Below are positions 7,967 through 16,356 of a DNA stretch of 64,000 bases, piece after piece. The notes beneath the pieces were generated by a model, which saw only the letters and a list, made by a program, of their open reading frames with translations, was not told the DNA's origin and made no database searches. The position numbers and the translations under genes are program-made. Origin of the DNA: Variovorax sp. Sphag1AA (lineage in GTDB: Bacteria > Pseudomonadota > Gammaproteobacteria > Burkholderiales > Burkholderiaceae_C); contig NZ_JACHYC010000003.1 of NCBI RefSeq assembly GCF_014192575.1, positions 496,001 to 560,000 of the forward strand. The letters are read 5' to 3'. Position 1 is the stretch's first letter; every line of letters starts with the position of its first letter.

Positions 7967-8341
7967 CTACCGGACTGTCCTGATGGCATGAACGCGCTCG
8001 ATCGCGTAGCCGCCAAGCTTTGATTCGATGCAGCGAATCGATACGGTCATTCTGACTTTTTGGCCTTTGTACTGGCCCACTCCTTCCGCCAGGATGGGCA
8101 AACTATCGACTTCTTGAGGGCCACAAGAGCTATTCGGATCGTTCAGCGAGAGCGTGCGTTCGACTTGAAGGCAATAGGCCGTTATTTGATTTCCGTCTTC
8201 GACCTGCCCCGAGGAAATCGGCCCGACAATCTTGCCTTTTATTTGGCTGGCAGAGTTAAATGAAATAGGTTTCGCGAGCGCCGCAATTTGGAAAAAAAGG
8301 AGCATCAAAGAGATCGCGAGAACGCGAAAAAGGTTTTGCAT
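7967..8341 (-). CDS. Periplasmic immunity candidate (DUF4431-like) for the adjacent effector
   Basis: A 124-residue protein with a signal peptide (MQNLFRVLAISLMLLFFQIA, cleavage after ALA) and a small beta-rich domain with three Cys (YCLQVE, SSCGPQ, IRCIES). The end (YKGQKVRMTVSIRC, then YAIERVHAIRTV) resembles DUF4431-type small secreted proteins, though the match is from memory. It precedes the effector gene in the same direction. A periplasmic location fits protection against a cell-wall-attacking effector. AT-rich codons suggest the pair was acquired together. Confidence 0.6.
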   Translation of the reverse strand: MQNLFRVLAISLMLLFFQIAALAKPISFNSASQIKGKIVGPISSGQVEDGNQITAYCLQVERTLSLNDPNSSCGPQEVDSLPILAEGVGQYKGQKVRMTVSIRCIESKLGGYAIERVHAIRTVR

Positions 8342-8451
8342 CGTGGCGTATTTATTGTGCGAACCGCGGGATGCTAGCAATGGCCTTTGAATTCGAAAAG
8401 GCCGATTCACCGATGCCGTTCTCAATAAGCGCCCGAAAATTCGCGCCGCAC

Positions 8452-9219
8452 TCACTCCCAACTCACATCCGCCGCAAACAAATACCCCGCCCCATACACC
8501 GTCTTGATCACCGCCGGATCATGCGGATCGGGCTCCAGCTTCCGCCGCAGCCGCGAGATGCGCACATCGATGCTCCGGTCCGTCGGCGCAAGGTCACGCG
8601 AGCCGGTGAGTTGCTCGCGGGTGAGGATCTGGTGAGGGCGTTCGATGAAGGCGCGTAGCACCTGCATCTCGGCGGTGCCCACCTGATGTTCGGCACCATC
8701 GGGTGCGCGCAGCAAGTTGGCCGCGCAATCGACACGCCAGCCAAGAAAGCTCGCGTAGCGTCGCTTGCCCGGCGATTGCCCTGGTGAAAGGCCGCGCCGC
8801 CGCAGGATGCTGCGCACGCGCGCGACGAGTTCGCGCGCCTCGAAGGGCTTCACCACGTAGTCGTCGCCACCCATCTCCAATCCCATCACACGGTCCGCGG
8901 GGTGCCCGCGTCCGGTCAGGATCAGCACGCCCGCGTTCGAGGTCGCGGTGATGCGGCGCATGAGGTCGAAGCCGTCCATGTCCGGCAGGCCGAGATCGAT
9001 GATGCAGAGGTCGGGCTTCTCGACCTGCAGCCGCCGGAGTGCCGCCGCGCCGCTGCCGAAGGTCTCGCAGTTGAAGCCGAATTCCCGCAGGGCCGAGATG
9101 ACGAGTCGCGCGACGCCGGGATCGTCCTCGATGACATAGACCAGTGCAGGCGTGCCCGCGTCCTCTCCTCCGGCGCGATGCACCGTGCCGGTGCCGGCTT
9201 GCTGCTCTCTTTCACTCAT
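8452..9219 (-). CDS. OmpR-family response regulator
   Basis: A 255-residue two-component regulator. The receiver domain spans about residues 25-140, with acidic pocket EDD, phospho-acceptor in IIDLGLPD (about residue 75) and switch Lys in VVKPF. The winged-helix DNA-binding domain covers about 155-250 (HQILTREQLTG, then RSIDVRISRLRRKLE). It overlaps the hybrid kinase gene by four bases and is its obvious partner. The pair is divergent from acetyl-CoA synthetase, which suggests but does not prove control of acetate metabolism. Confidence 0.9.
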   Translation of the reverse strand: MSEREQQAGTGTVHRAGGEDAGTPALVYVIEDDPGVARLVISALREFGFNCETFGSGAAALRRLQVEKPDLCIIDLGLPDMDGFDLMRRITATSNAGVLILTGRGHPADRVMGLEMGGDDYVVKPFEARELVARVRSILRRRGLSPGQSPGKRRYASFLGWRVDCAANLLRAPDGAEHQVGTAEMQVLRAFIERPHQILTREQLTGSRDLAPTDRSIDVRISRLRRKLEPDPHDPAVIKTVYGAGYLFAADVSWE

Positions 9220-11201
9220 GGCGACGATCCCTCCTCGATGGCCCGGGCAAGTTGTTCCGAAGTGAAGGGTTTGGTCAGCAGTGGAATGCCCGGCAGCCTC
9301 GGCAGGTCGCCGGGCGCATTGCCGCTCATGAGGACCACAGCGCCGGCCTGCCCCTGCATGCGCGCCGCCTGCGCGACAGCGCTTCCGTCGATCTCGCCAC
9401 CCAGCACCACATCCGACAGCAGGAGCGTGATGCCCGGCGTGTTGGCGAGCAGCTTCAGGGCTTCGGGGCCACTGTCGGCTTCGAGCACCACATAGCCGAG
9501 TTCTAGCAGGCTGCGCCGGATGGCGCGCCGCACCTGCGCGTCGTCGTCCACCAGCAGCGCAAGGCCACGGTCGGCGGCGCGATGAAGGGCCCCGCCGGCC
9601 TCATCGGTGCCCGCTTCGGGCGCAGGCGGCTCCGCAGCGGGCAACCAGACGGTCACCGTGGTGCCGCGCCCCGGCGCGCTGCGCACATCGATCGCACCGC
9701 CGGACTGCTTGATGAAGCCATAGACCACCGCCATGCCGAGCCCGGTCCCGCGGCCGGGTGCCTTGGTGGTGAAGAAGGGCTCGAACAGATGCGCCAGCGT
9801 GTATTCGTCCATGCCGCTGCCGTGGTCCTCCACCTCGATGCGCACGCAGTCGCCTTCCGACAATTGCAGCGGTGCGGCGACTGTCGCGTCGATATGCGCC
9901 GCCCGTGCGCGCAGCGAGATGCATCCGTCAGCGCCGCTCGCATCGCGCGCATTCAGCACGAGGTTGAGCAGCGCCTGTTCCAGCAGCGTGGCGTCGATCC
10001 ACGTCCACAACGGCGCGTCGCCCACGTCCACTTCGAGGCGCAAGGTCTCGGGCAGTGACCGGCGCACGAGACGCGCCACCGTCTCGACCAGCGCGCCCAC
10101 ATGCACCGCCGCCGCCTGCAGCGGCTGCCTGCGCGCAAAGCTCAGGAGCCCGCGCACGAGATCCGCGCCGCGCCGAGCGGCTTCGAGCGCAGGCTCCACG
10201 TACTCGGGCAACGCGGGGTCGCCCGGCCGTTCGTCGGCCAGGGCGGCAAGGTTGCCGATCACCACGGTCAGGATGTTGTTGAAGTCGTGCGCGAGGCCGC
10301 CCGTCAGATGCCCCAGCGATTCGAGCTTGTGCGCACGTGCGAGCAGGGCCTGCGAGCGTTTCTCCTCCGTGATGTCGAAGGTGAGTTCGAAGCAGCCGGC
10401 CACGCTGCCATCAGGCCCATGGTCGGGAACCAGCGATGTCCGCACCGCGCGCCGCTGGCCTTCGTGCGTGAAAAGCTCGTACTCGAAGCTGCGCGTCTCG
10501 CCCGCCAGCGCCCGCAGCACGTGCGGCTTGACCACCGCATACACCGACTCGCCCAGGAACTGCTTGGCACTGGCGCATTCGGGCCGCGCGGTGTCGACCA
10601 GGAACCAGTCGCGGTACCCCCGGTTGAGGTAGGCATAGACGCGGCGGCGGTCGAAGTACGCCACCAGCGCGGGGATCGAATCCATGATGAGCCGCACTCG
10701 CTCTTCACTGCGCTGGAGCTCGCCGGTGCGCGCCGCGACCCGCGCTTCGAGTTCGGCGTTGTGCTCGCGAATGATGTGTTCCGCGCGGCGCTGCTCGGTC
10801 ACGTCCAGATACAGGGTGACGAAGCCATGCCCCGGCACCGGCTCGCCACGGATGCGCAGCACGCGGCCATCGGGCCGCACGCGCTCGATCTCGTGCGGCT
10901 TGAAGGTGCGCGCGGCAGCGACGCGCTCGGCCACCAGCGCATCGGGGTCGCCGGGGCCGTATTCGCCGCGGCGGGCGTTGTAGCCGATGAAGCTCTCGAA
11001 CGGCGCGCCCAGGTAGGCCATCTCTTCCGGGAAGTCGAGCAGGCGGACGTAGGCCTTGTTCCAGGCCACCAGCCGCAGGTCGCGGTCGAAGATCGACAGG
11101 CCCTGGTCGAGCAGGTCGAGACCGGTCTGCAGGGTGAGATAGCGCTCCAGCGGCGCCGGAGCCGCTGCCACCACCTCTTCAGGGCTGCAAACATTCGTCA
11201 T
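9216..11201 (-). CDS. Hybrid histidine kinase (PAS-PAS-HisKA-HATPase-REC)
   Basis: A 661-residue sensor kinase without transmembrane segments, so it senses a cytoplasmic signal. Order: PAS domain (about 25-135, [20 protein letters not shown]), short coiled coil, second PAS (about 165-285), HisKA with [11 protein letters not shown] holding the phosphorylated His (about residue 305), ATPase domain with N, G1 and G2 boxes ([23 protein letters not shown]), and a C-terminal receiver ([11 protein letters not shown], then LLSDVVLGG). The extra receiver suggests an internal phosphorelay or feedback. Four-base overlap with the response-regulator gene. Confidence 0.9.
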   Translation of the reverse strand: MTNVCSPEEVVAAAPAPLERYLTLQTGLDLLDQGLSIFDRDLRLVAWNKAYVRLLDFPEEMAYLGAPFESFIGYNARRGEYGPGDPDALVAERVAAARTFKPHEIERVRPDGRVLRIRGEPVPGHGFVTLYLDVTEQRRAEHIIREHNAELEARVAARTGELQRSEERVRLIMDSIPALVAYFDRRRVYAYLNRGYRDWFLVDTARPECASAKQFLGESVYAVVKPHVLRALAGETRSFEYELFTHEGQRRAVRTSLVPDHGPDGSVAGCFELTFDITEEKRSQALLARAHKLESLGHLTGGLAHDFNNILTVVIGNLAALADERPGDPALPEYVEPALEAARRGADLVRGLLSFARRQPLQAAAVHVGALVETVARLVRRSLPETLRLEVDVGDAPLWTWIDATLLEQALLNLVLNARDASGADGCISLRARAAHIDATVAAPLQLSEGDCVRIEVEDHGSGMDEYTLAHLFEPFFTTKAPGRGTGLGMAVVYGFIKQSGGAIDVRSAPGRGTTVTVWLPAAEPPAPEAGTDEAGGALHRAADRGLALLVDDDAQVRRAIRRSLLELGYVVLEADSGPEALKLLANTPGITLLLSDVVLGGEIDGSAVAQAARMQGQAGAVVLMSGNAPGDLPRLPGIPLLTKPFTSEQLARAIEEGSSP

Positions 11202-11350
11202 GTTCTTGTGTGTCTCCTGAAAAGTTCATGGGCGATCCTTCGGCCACCCTTTCTCGAATTCTTGAGCACAAGACCGACGGCAAGCATGACACGCGTCAAA
11301 CCCCGCGCAAAGAGGCCTGCCCGAAGTCGAACGAACCTTCAGGAGCCGAC

Positions 11351-13342
11351 ATGACCCTCGCGACGACAACGCCCTCTTCCGCTGCCCCCGCTCTGTACGC
11401 GCCCGACGAAGCCCTCGTCCGGAGCGCCCATGTGTCCGGCCGGGAAGCCTACGACCGGCTGGTGGCCGAGGCCGATGCGGACCACGAGGCCTACTGGGCC
11501 CGTCTCGCACGTGAGTACCTGGATTGGAAGCAGCCCTTCACGCAGGTGCTGGACAGCAGCCAGGCGCCTTTCTTCCGCTGGTTCGGCGACGGCACGCTCA
11601 ACGCTTCTTACAACTGCCTGGACCGCAATGTCGAGCGCGGCCTGGGCAGCAAGACCGCGCTCATCTTCGAGGCGGACGACGGCCAGGTCACGCACGTGAG
11701 CTACAGCGACCTGCTGGAGCGCGTCTGCCGCACTGCCAACGCGCTGAAGTCACTCGGCGTGAAGAAGGGCGACCGTGTCGTCATCTACATCGCGATGTCG
11801 ATCGACGGCGTGGTGGCGATGCAGGCCTGCGCACGCATCGGCGCGATTCACTCGGTGGTGTTCGGCGGCTTCTCGGCGCAGGCGCTGCGCGACCGCATCG
11901 CCGACACCGGCGCGGTGCTGGTCATCACGGCCGACCAGCAGGCGCGCGGCGGCAAGCACCTGCCGCTGAAGGCGATCGTCGACGAAGCGCTGATGCTCGG
12001 CGGCTGCGACAGCGTGCGCAACGTGCTGGTGGCGCGCCGTACCGGCGGGGCGGTGCCCTTCCAGGCGCCGCGCGACCTGTGGCTGGCCGACCTGGTTGCC
12101 GCGCAAAGCCCGAGCTGCGAGCCTGAGTGGGTCGATGCCGAGCACCCGCTCTTCCTGCTCTACACCTCCGGATCGACCGGCAAGCCCAAGGGCGTGCAGC
12201 ACTCGACGGGCGGCTACCTGCTGCATGCGGCGCTGACCTGCCACTGGACCTTCGACCTTCGGCCCGAAGACGTCTTCTGGTGCACCGCCGACATCGGCTG
12301 GGTCACCGGCCACACCTACATCACCTACGGGCCGCTGGCGCTCGGCGCGACGCAAGTGGTGTTCGAAGGCGTGCCGACCTACCCCGACGCCGGCCGCTTC
12401 TGGAAGATGATCCAGGATCACCATGTGACGGTGTTCTATACCGCGCCGACCGCGATCCGATCGCTCATCAAGGCTGCGGATGGCAACCCGGCAGTGCATC
12501 CGTCGCGTTACGACCTGTCGAGCCTGCGCATCCTCGGGTCGGTGGGCGAGCCGATCAATCCTGCCGCCTGGGAGTGGTATCACGAGCACGTTGGCGGCCG
12601 TCGGTGTCCGATTGTCGACACCTTTTGGCAGACTGAGACGGGTGGCCACATGATCACGCCGCTGCCGGGCGTCACGCCGCTGGTGCCGGGTTCCTGCACG
12701 CTGCCCTTCCCGGGCATCGCCGCCGCGGTGGTCGACGAGACCGGCCAGGAAATGCCATGGGGCGAAGGCGGCATGCTGGTCGTCAAGCGGCCGTGGCCGT
12801 CGATGATCCGCACCATCTGGAACGACCCGGACCGGTTCAGGAAAAGTTACTTCCCCGACGAATTCCAGGGCCGCTACTACCTTGCGGGCGACGGCGCGAT
12901 ACGCGACGCGAAGACGGGCTACTTCACGATCACCGGCCGCATCGACGATGTGCTGAACGTCAGCGGCCACCGCATGGGCACGATGGAGATCGAGTCCGCG
13001 CTGGTCGCCAAGACCGACCTCGTGGCCGAGGCCGCCGTGGTGGGCCGGCCCGACGACACCACCGGCGAGGCGATCTGCGCCTTCGTGGTGCTCAAGCGCA
13101 ACCGGCCGCAAGGCGATGAAGCGAAGAAGATCGCCGCCGAACTGCGCGAGTGGGTCGCCAAGGAGATCGGCCCGATCGCCAAGCCCAAGGACATCCGCTT
13201 CGGCGACAACCTGCCCAAGACGCGCAGCGGGAAGATCATGCGGCGCCTGCTGCGCAGCGTGGCGGCGGGCCAGTCGATCACGCAGGACATCTCGACGTTG
13301 GAGAACCCCGCGATCCTGGAACAGCTCGACAAAACATACTGA
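11351..13342 (+). CDS. acs: Acetyl-CoA synthetase (AMP-forming)
   Basis: A 663-residue acetate-CoA ligase converting acetate, ATP and CoA to acetyl-CoA, AMP and diphosphate. The N-terminal ACS domain, the P-loop-like [11 protein letters not shown] (near residue 275), the [10 protein letters not shown] motif (near 420) and the C-terminal TRSGKIMRR with the acetylatable Lys are all present. AGGAG lies six bases upstream of ATG 11351, which decides this start over a longer frame. It works with ActP and with the SLC13 transporter downstream. Propionate as alternative substrate cannot be excluded. Confidence 0.92.
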   Translation: MTLATTTPSSAAPALYAPDEALVRSAHVSGREAYDRLVAEADADHEAYWARLAREYLDWKQPFTQVLDSSQAPFFRWFGDGTLNASYNCLDRNVERGLGSKTALIFEADDGQVTHVSYSDLLERVCRTANALKSLGVKKGDRVVIYIAMSIDGVVAMQACARIGAIHSVVFGGFSAQALRDRIADTGAVLVITADQQARGGKHLPLKAIVDEALMLGGCDSVRNVLVARRTGGAVPFQAPRDLWLADLVAAQSPSCEPEWVDAEHPLFLLYTSGSTGKPKGVQHSTGGYLLHAALTCHWTFDLRPEDVFWCTADIGWVTGHTYITYGPLALGATQVVFEGVPTYPDAGRFWKMIQDHHVTVFYTAPTAIRSLIKAADGNPAVHPSRYDLSSLRILGSVGEPINPAAWEWYHEHVGGRRCPIVDTFWQTETGGHMITPLPGVTPLVPGSCTLPFPGIAAAVVDETGQEMPWGEGGMLVVKRPWPSMIRTIWNDPDRFRKSYFPDEFQGRYYLAGDGAIRDAKTGYFTITGRIDDVLNVSGHRMGTMEIESALVAKTDLVAEAAVVGRPDDTTGEAICAFVVLKRNRPQGDEAKKIAAELREWVAKEIGPIAKPKDIRFGDNLPKTRSGKIMRRLLRSVAAGQSITQDISTLENPAILEQLDKTY

Positions 13343-13424
13343 GTGCGGGATTGGCCCTGATGGGCATCGACTGCTACGCTTGCGCCCGACGCTTCTGCCG
13401 AAGCACCCAGCGAAGGGAGCATCC

Positions 13425-14948
13425 GTGAGCATCAGCACGAACGAGCCGGTCCGCGCAGCCGGCTCTGGGGCCGAACCAGCCGCCAAGCCCGCCGCGCGCA
13501 AACCGATCCCGTGGGGCCTCTACATCGCGGCGATCGCCATGATCGCGGTGCTGGCTCTGCCGCAGCCAGAGGGCCTGCCCGTCGCAGGCCATCGCATGCT
13601 GGCGATCCTCGTCTTCGCAGTGATCGTCTGGATCAGCGAGGCGGTGAGCTACGAAGCCAGCGCGATCATGATCACCTCGCTGATGGCCGCCCTGATCGGC
13701 CTCGCGCCGAAGGTGGACGCGCCATCGACAACCTACGGCACCGGTGCGGCGCTGGGCATGGCGCTCGCGGGCTTTTCTAGCACCGCATTGGCGCTGGTCG
13801 GTGCGGCGCTGTGCATCGCGGCCGCAATGACCATCACGGGGCTGGACCGGCGTATCGCGCTGGTCACGCTGTCCACCATCGGCACGACCACCCGACGCAT
13901 CCTGATCGGCAGCATCGTCGTGACCATCGTGCTGTCGCTCGTGGTGCCGAGCGCCACCGCGCGCAGCGCCTGCGTGGTGCCGATCATGATGGGCGTGATC
14001 ACGGCCTTCGGCGTCGACAAGCGCTCCAACATCGCGGCCGGCATCATGATCATGGTTGCGCAGGCCACCAGCGTGTGGAACGTCGGCATCCAGACCGCCG
14101 CAGCGCAGAACCTGCTGACCGTCGGTTTCATGGACAAGCTGCTCGGCGAGCGTGTGAGCTGGATCCAGTGGCTGGTCGCCGGCGCGCCTTGGGCAGTGGT
14201 GATGTCGATCGTCCTGTACTTCGTCGTGCGCTGGCTGCTGCCGCCCGAATCGGAATCGATTGCCGGCGGAAAGGAAGCGGTGCAGCGCGAACTGGCCTCG
14301 CTCGGCCCGATGACCGGGCCGCAGAAGCGGCTCGCGGCAGTGTCGATCGGCCTGCTGCTCTTCTGGGCCACGGAAGGCAAGCTGCATGACATCGATACGG
14401 CGTCGATCACCTACGTCGGGCTCGTGATCCTGATGCTGCCGCGTGTCGGCGTGATGGACTGGAAGACGCTGCAGGGCCGCATCCCGTGGGGCACGCTGAT
14501 CGTCTTCGGCGTCGGCATCAGCCTGGGCACGGCGCTGTTGTCCACGCAGGCTGGCCAGTGGCTGGGCCGCTTCGTGGTCGCGCATTCGGGGCTTGCGACA
14601 CAGGGGTCGGTGATGGTGTTCGCGATCCTCGCGGCTTTCCTGATCCTGATCCACCTCGGCTTCGCGAGCGCGACCGCGCTCACTGCGGCGCTGCTGCCGA
14701 TCCTGATCTCGGTGCTGCAGACGCTGCCTGGCGACATCCACAAGGTCGGCATGACGATGCTGCTCGGCTTCACGGTGAGCTTTGGCTTCATCCTGCCGAT
14801 CAACGCGCCACAGAACATGGTGTGCCTCGGCACCGAGACCTTCAACGGCAAGCAGTTCGCGAAGGTGGGCGTCCCGGTCACCGTGATCGGATACCTGCTG
14901 ATGCTGCTGTTCGCGGTCACGTATTGGCGTTGGCTGGGTTGGACCTGA
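13425..14948 (+). CDS. SLC13/DASS-family permease (dicarboxylate or anion symporter)
   Basis: A 507-residue inner-membrane transporter with about 12 hydrophobic segments. The divalent anion:sodium symporter look is clear: VVPSATARSACVVPIM near residue 180 in place of the classical SNT-like hairpin, and a matching LGFASATALTAALLP hairpin in the second half. Start GTG 13425 (VSISTNEPVRA) has AAGGGAG upstream; the reading frame continues upstream but inside acs. The malate/lactate-type dehydrogenase gene begins 13 bases later, suggesting that the imported acid is the dehydrogenase substrate. Confidence 0.85.
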   Translation: MSISTNEPVRAAGSGAEPAAKPAARKPIPWGLYIAAIAMIAVLALPQPEGLPVAGHRMLAILVFAVIVWISEAVSYEASAIMITSLMAALIGLAPKVDAPSTTYGTGAALGMALAGFSSTALALVGAALCIAAAMTITGLDRRIALVTLSTIGTTTRRILIGSIVVTIVLSLVVPSATARSACVVPIMMGVITAFGVDKRSNIAAGIMIMVAQATSVWNVGIQTAAAQNLLTVGFMDKLLGERVSWIQWLVAGAPWAVVMSIVLYFVVRWLLPPESESIAGGKEAVQRELASLGPMTGPQKRLAAVSIGLLLFWATEGKLHDIDTASITYVGLVILMLPRVGVMDWKTLQGRIPWGTLIVFGVGISLGTALLSTQAGQWLGRFVVAHSGLATQGSVMVFAILAAFLILIHLGFASATALTAALLPILISVLQTLPGDIHKVGMTMLLGFTVSFGFILPINAPQNMVCLGTETFNGKQFAKVGVPVTVIGYLLMLLFAVTYWRWLGWT

Positions 14949-14961
14949 CGGAGTGAACGAA

Positions 14962-16014
14962 ATGAAGATCACCCTCGACGACGCGCGCGCACTGGGCACG
15001 CAGATCCTCGTGGCGCAGGGCGTGCCGGACGACATCGCGGCGGATGTGGCGGAGCACCTCGTCGAATCCGACCGCTGCGGCTACACCAGCCACGGGCTCT
15101 CCATCCTTCCCAGCTACCGCAAGTCGATGCAGGGCGGCCACTTGCATGGCGATGCGCGCGCGGAATGCATCGCGGACCGTGGCGGCCTGCTGATGTACGA
15201 CGGTCACGGCGGCTTCGGCCAGCATGTCGGCAAGGTCGTGATGCAGGCCGGCATCGAGCGCGTGAAGCAGACCGGCCACTGCATCCTGACCATCCGGAAG
15301 TCTCACCATCTCGGGCGCATGGGGCACTACGGCGAGATGGCGGCGGCGGCCGGCTATGTGCTCCTGAGCTTCACCAACGTGATCAACCGCCCGCCGATGG
15401 TCGCACCCTACGGTGGCAAGGTCGCGCGCCTGACGACCAACCCGGTGTGCTTCGCCGGACCGATGCCGAACGGCCGCCCGCCGCTGGTGGTCGACATGGC
15501 GACCAGCGCAGTCGCCTTCAACAAGACGCGTGTCGCGGCCGAGAAAGGCGAGCCGCTGCCCGAGGGCAGCATCATCGATGCGGACGGCCTCCCAACCACC
15601 GATGCCTCGGTCATGTTCGCCGACCCGCCCGGCGCGATCCTGCCTTTCGGCGCGCACAAGGGCTATGCGCTGGGCGTGGTGGCGGAGTTGCTTGCGGGGG
15701 TGCTCTCCGGCGGCGGCACCATCCAGCCGGAGAACCCGCGCGACGGCATGGCGGTCAACAACATGTTCGCGGTGTTGATCGATCCCGCGATGGAGTTCGG
15801 GCTCGAATGGAAGAGTGCCGAGGTTGAAGGCTTTCTCAACTACCTGCACGACACGCCGCCCGCGCCCGGCTTTGACCGCGTGCAGTACCCGGGAGAGTAC
15901 GAAGCACAGAACCGCGAGCGCAACGCGAGGCACCTGGAGATGGCCCCGGCGATCTGGCGCTCGCTTTCAGGGCTTGCCGAATCGCTCGGGGTGGCGGTGC
16001 CGGCGCAGGGCTAG
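14962..16014 (+). CDS. Ldh-family malate/L-lactate (2-hydroxyacid) dehydrogenase
   Basis: A member of the MDH/YlbC/ComC-type family of NAD(P)-dependent 2-oxoacid dehydrogenases, unrelated to classical Rossmann malate dehydrogenases. Recognised by HGLSILPSY near the start, KSHHLGRMGHY (catalytic His region, about residue 115), the nucleotide-binding TTNPVCFA and VDMATS segments, and FGAHKGYALG near 230. ATG 14962 is preferred over GTG 14953 because the GGAG site sits at a proper distance only from the ATG. Probably co-transcribed with the upstream permease. Substrate is not fixed by sequence. Confidence 0.85.
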   Translation: MKITLDDARALGTQILVAQGVPDDIAADVAEHLVESDRCGYTSHGLSILPSYRKSMQGGHLHGDARAECIADRGGLLMYDGHGGFGQHVGKVVMQAGIERVKQTGHCILTIRKSHHLGRMGHYGEMAAAAGYVLLSFTNVINRPPMVAPYGGKVARLTTNPVCFAGPMPNGRPPLVVDMATSAVAFNKTRVAAEKGEPLPEGSIIDADGLPTTDASVMFADPPGAILPFGAHKGYALGVVAELLAGVLSGGGTIQPENPRDGMAVNNMFAVLIDPAMEFGLEWKSAEVEGFLNYLHDTPPAPGFDRVQYPGEYEAQNRERNARHLEMAPAIWRSLSGLAESLGVAVPAQG

Positions 16015-16038
16015 CGGGGAGCCTCGTGAATCAGTTCG

Positions 16039-16341
16039 TCATAGCCGGCCCAGGCCATACTCGCGGCCGTATTTCTGAACATCGACTTGCCCGCTGGAGC
16101 AAGGTCGCTGGGCCGCTGGATCGTTCAAGACGTAGAGCGCCGTCTGCGCGAACCGGTCCTCGCCGAAGAAGTCAACCAACCGCCCATTCATTTCATTGCG
16201 AATCACCTTGGGCACCGCGTCACGCAGGCTATGCCTTAGTCGCACGCGGCAATACGCCATCGGCGCAAGTCCCGGATCCCAGATCGGCCACACCTGCCGG
16301 CAACTCAGGAGGGGGTGCGTGCGTCGGCCTTGCCGACGCAC
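16039..16341 (-). pseudogene. Degenerate glycosyltransferase C-terminal remnant
   Basis: An open frame of about 100 codons. Its middle reads AVPKVIRNEMNGRLVDFFG and then ALYVLNDPAAQRP. This matches the C-terminal donor-binding half of GT1/GT4-type glycosyltransferases, where a VxEVIxxGxNGxLVDFF stretch is followed by a VLxDP stretch. The first 30 residues and the tail look unrelated and no N-terminal domain exists. I read it as a decayed fragment downstream of the damaged type I secretion locus. The gap 16015-16356 holds nothing else but a hairpin. Confidence 0.4.
16320..16340 (-). terminator. Strong hairpin after the RTX gene
   Basis: A perfect 9-bp stem (TGCGTCGGC / GCCGACGCA) with a 3-base loop lies 17 bases beyond the stop codon of the leftward RTX gene. 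There is no T-tract, so it may be a rho-independent-like or mRNA-protecting hairpin. Confidence 0.45.
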
Positions 16342-16356
16342 CGATCCACCAGAGGT

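Noticed and set aside
8342-8451. Possible small gene between the immunity candidate and the response regulator
   Set aside because: No frame with a credible start or protein character in this 110-base gap.
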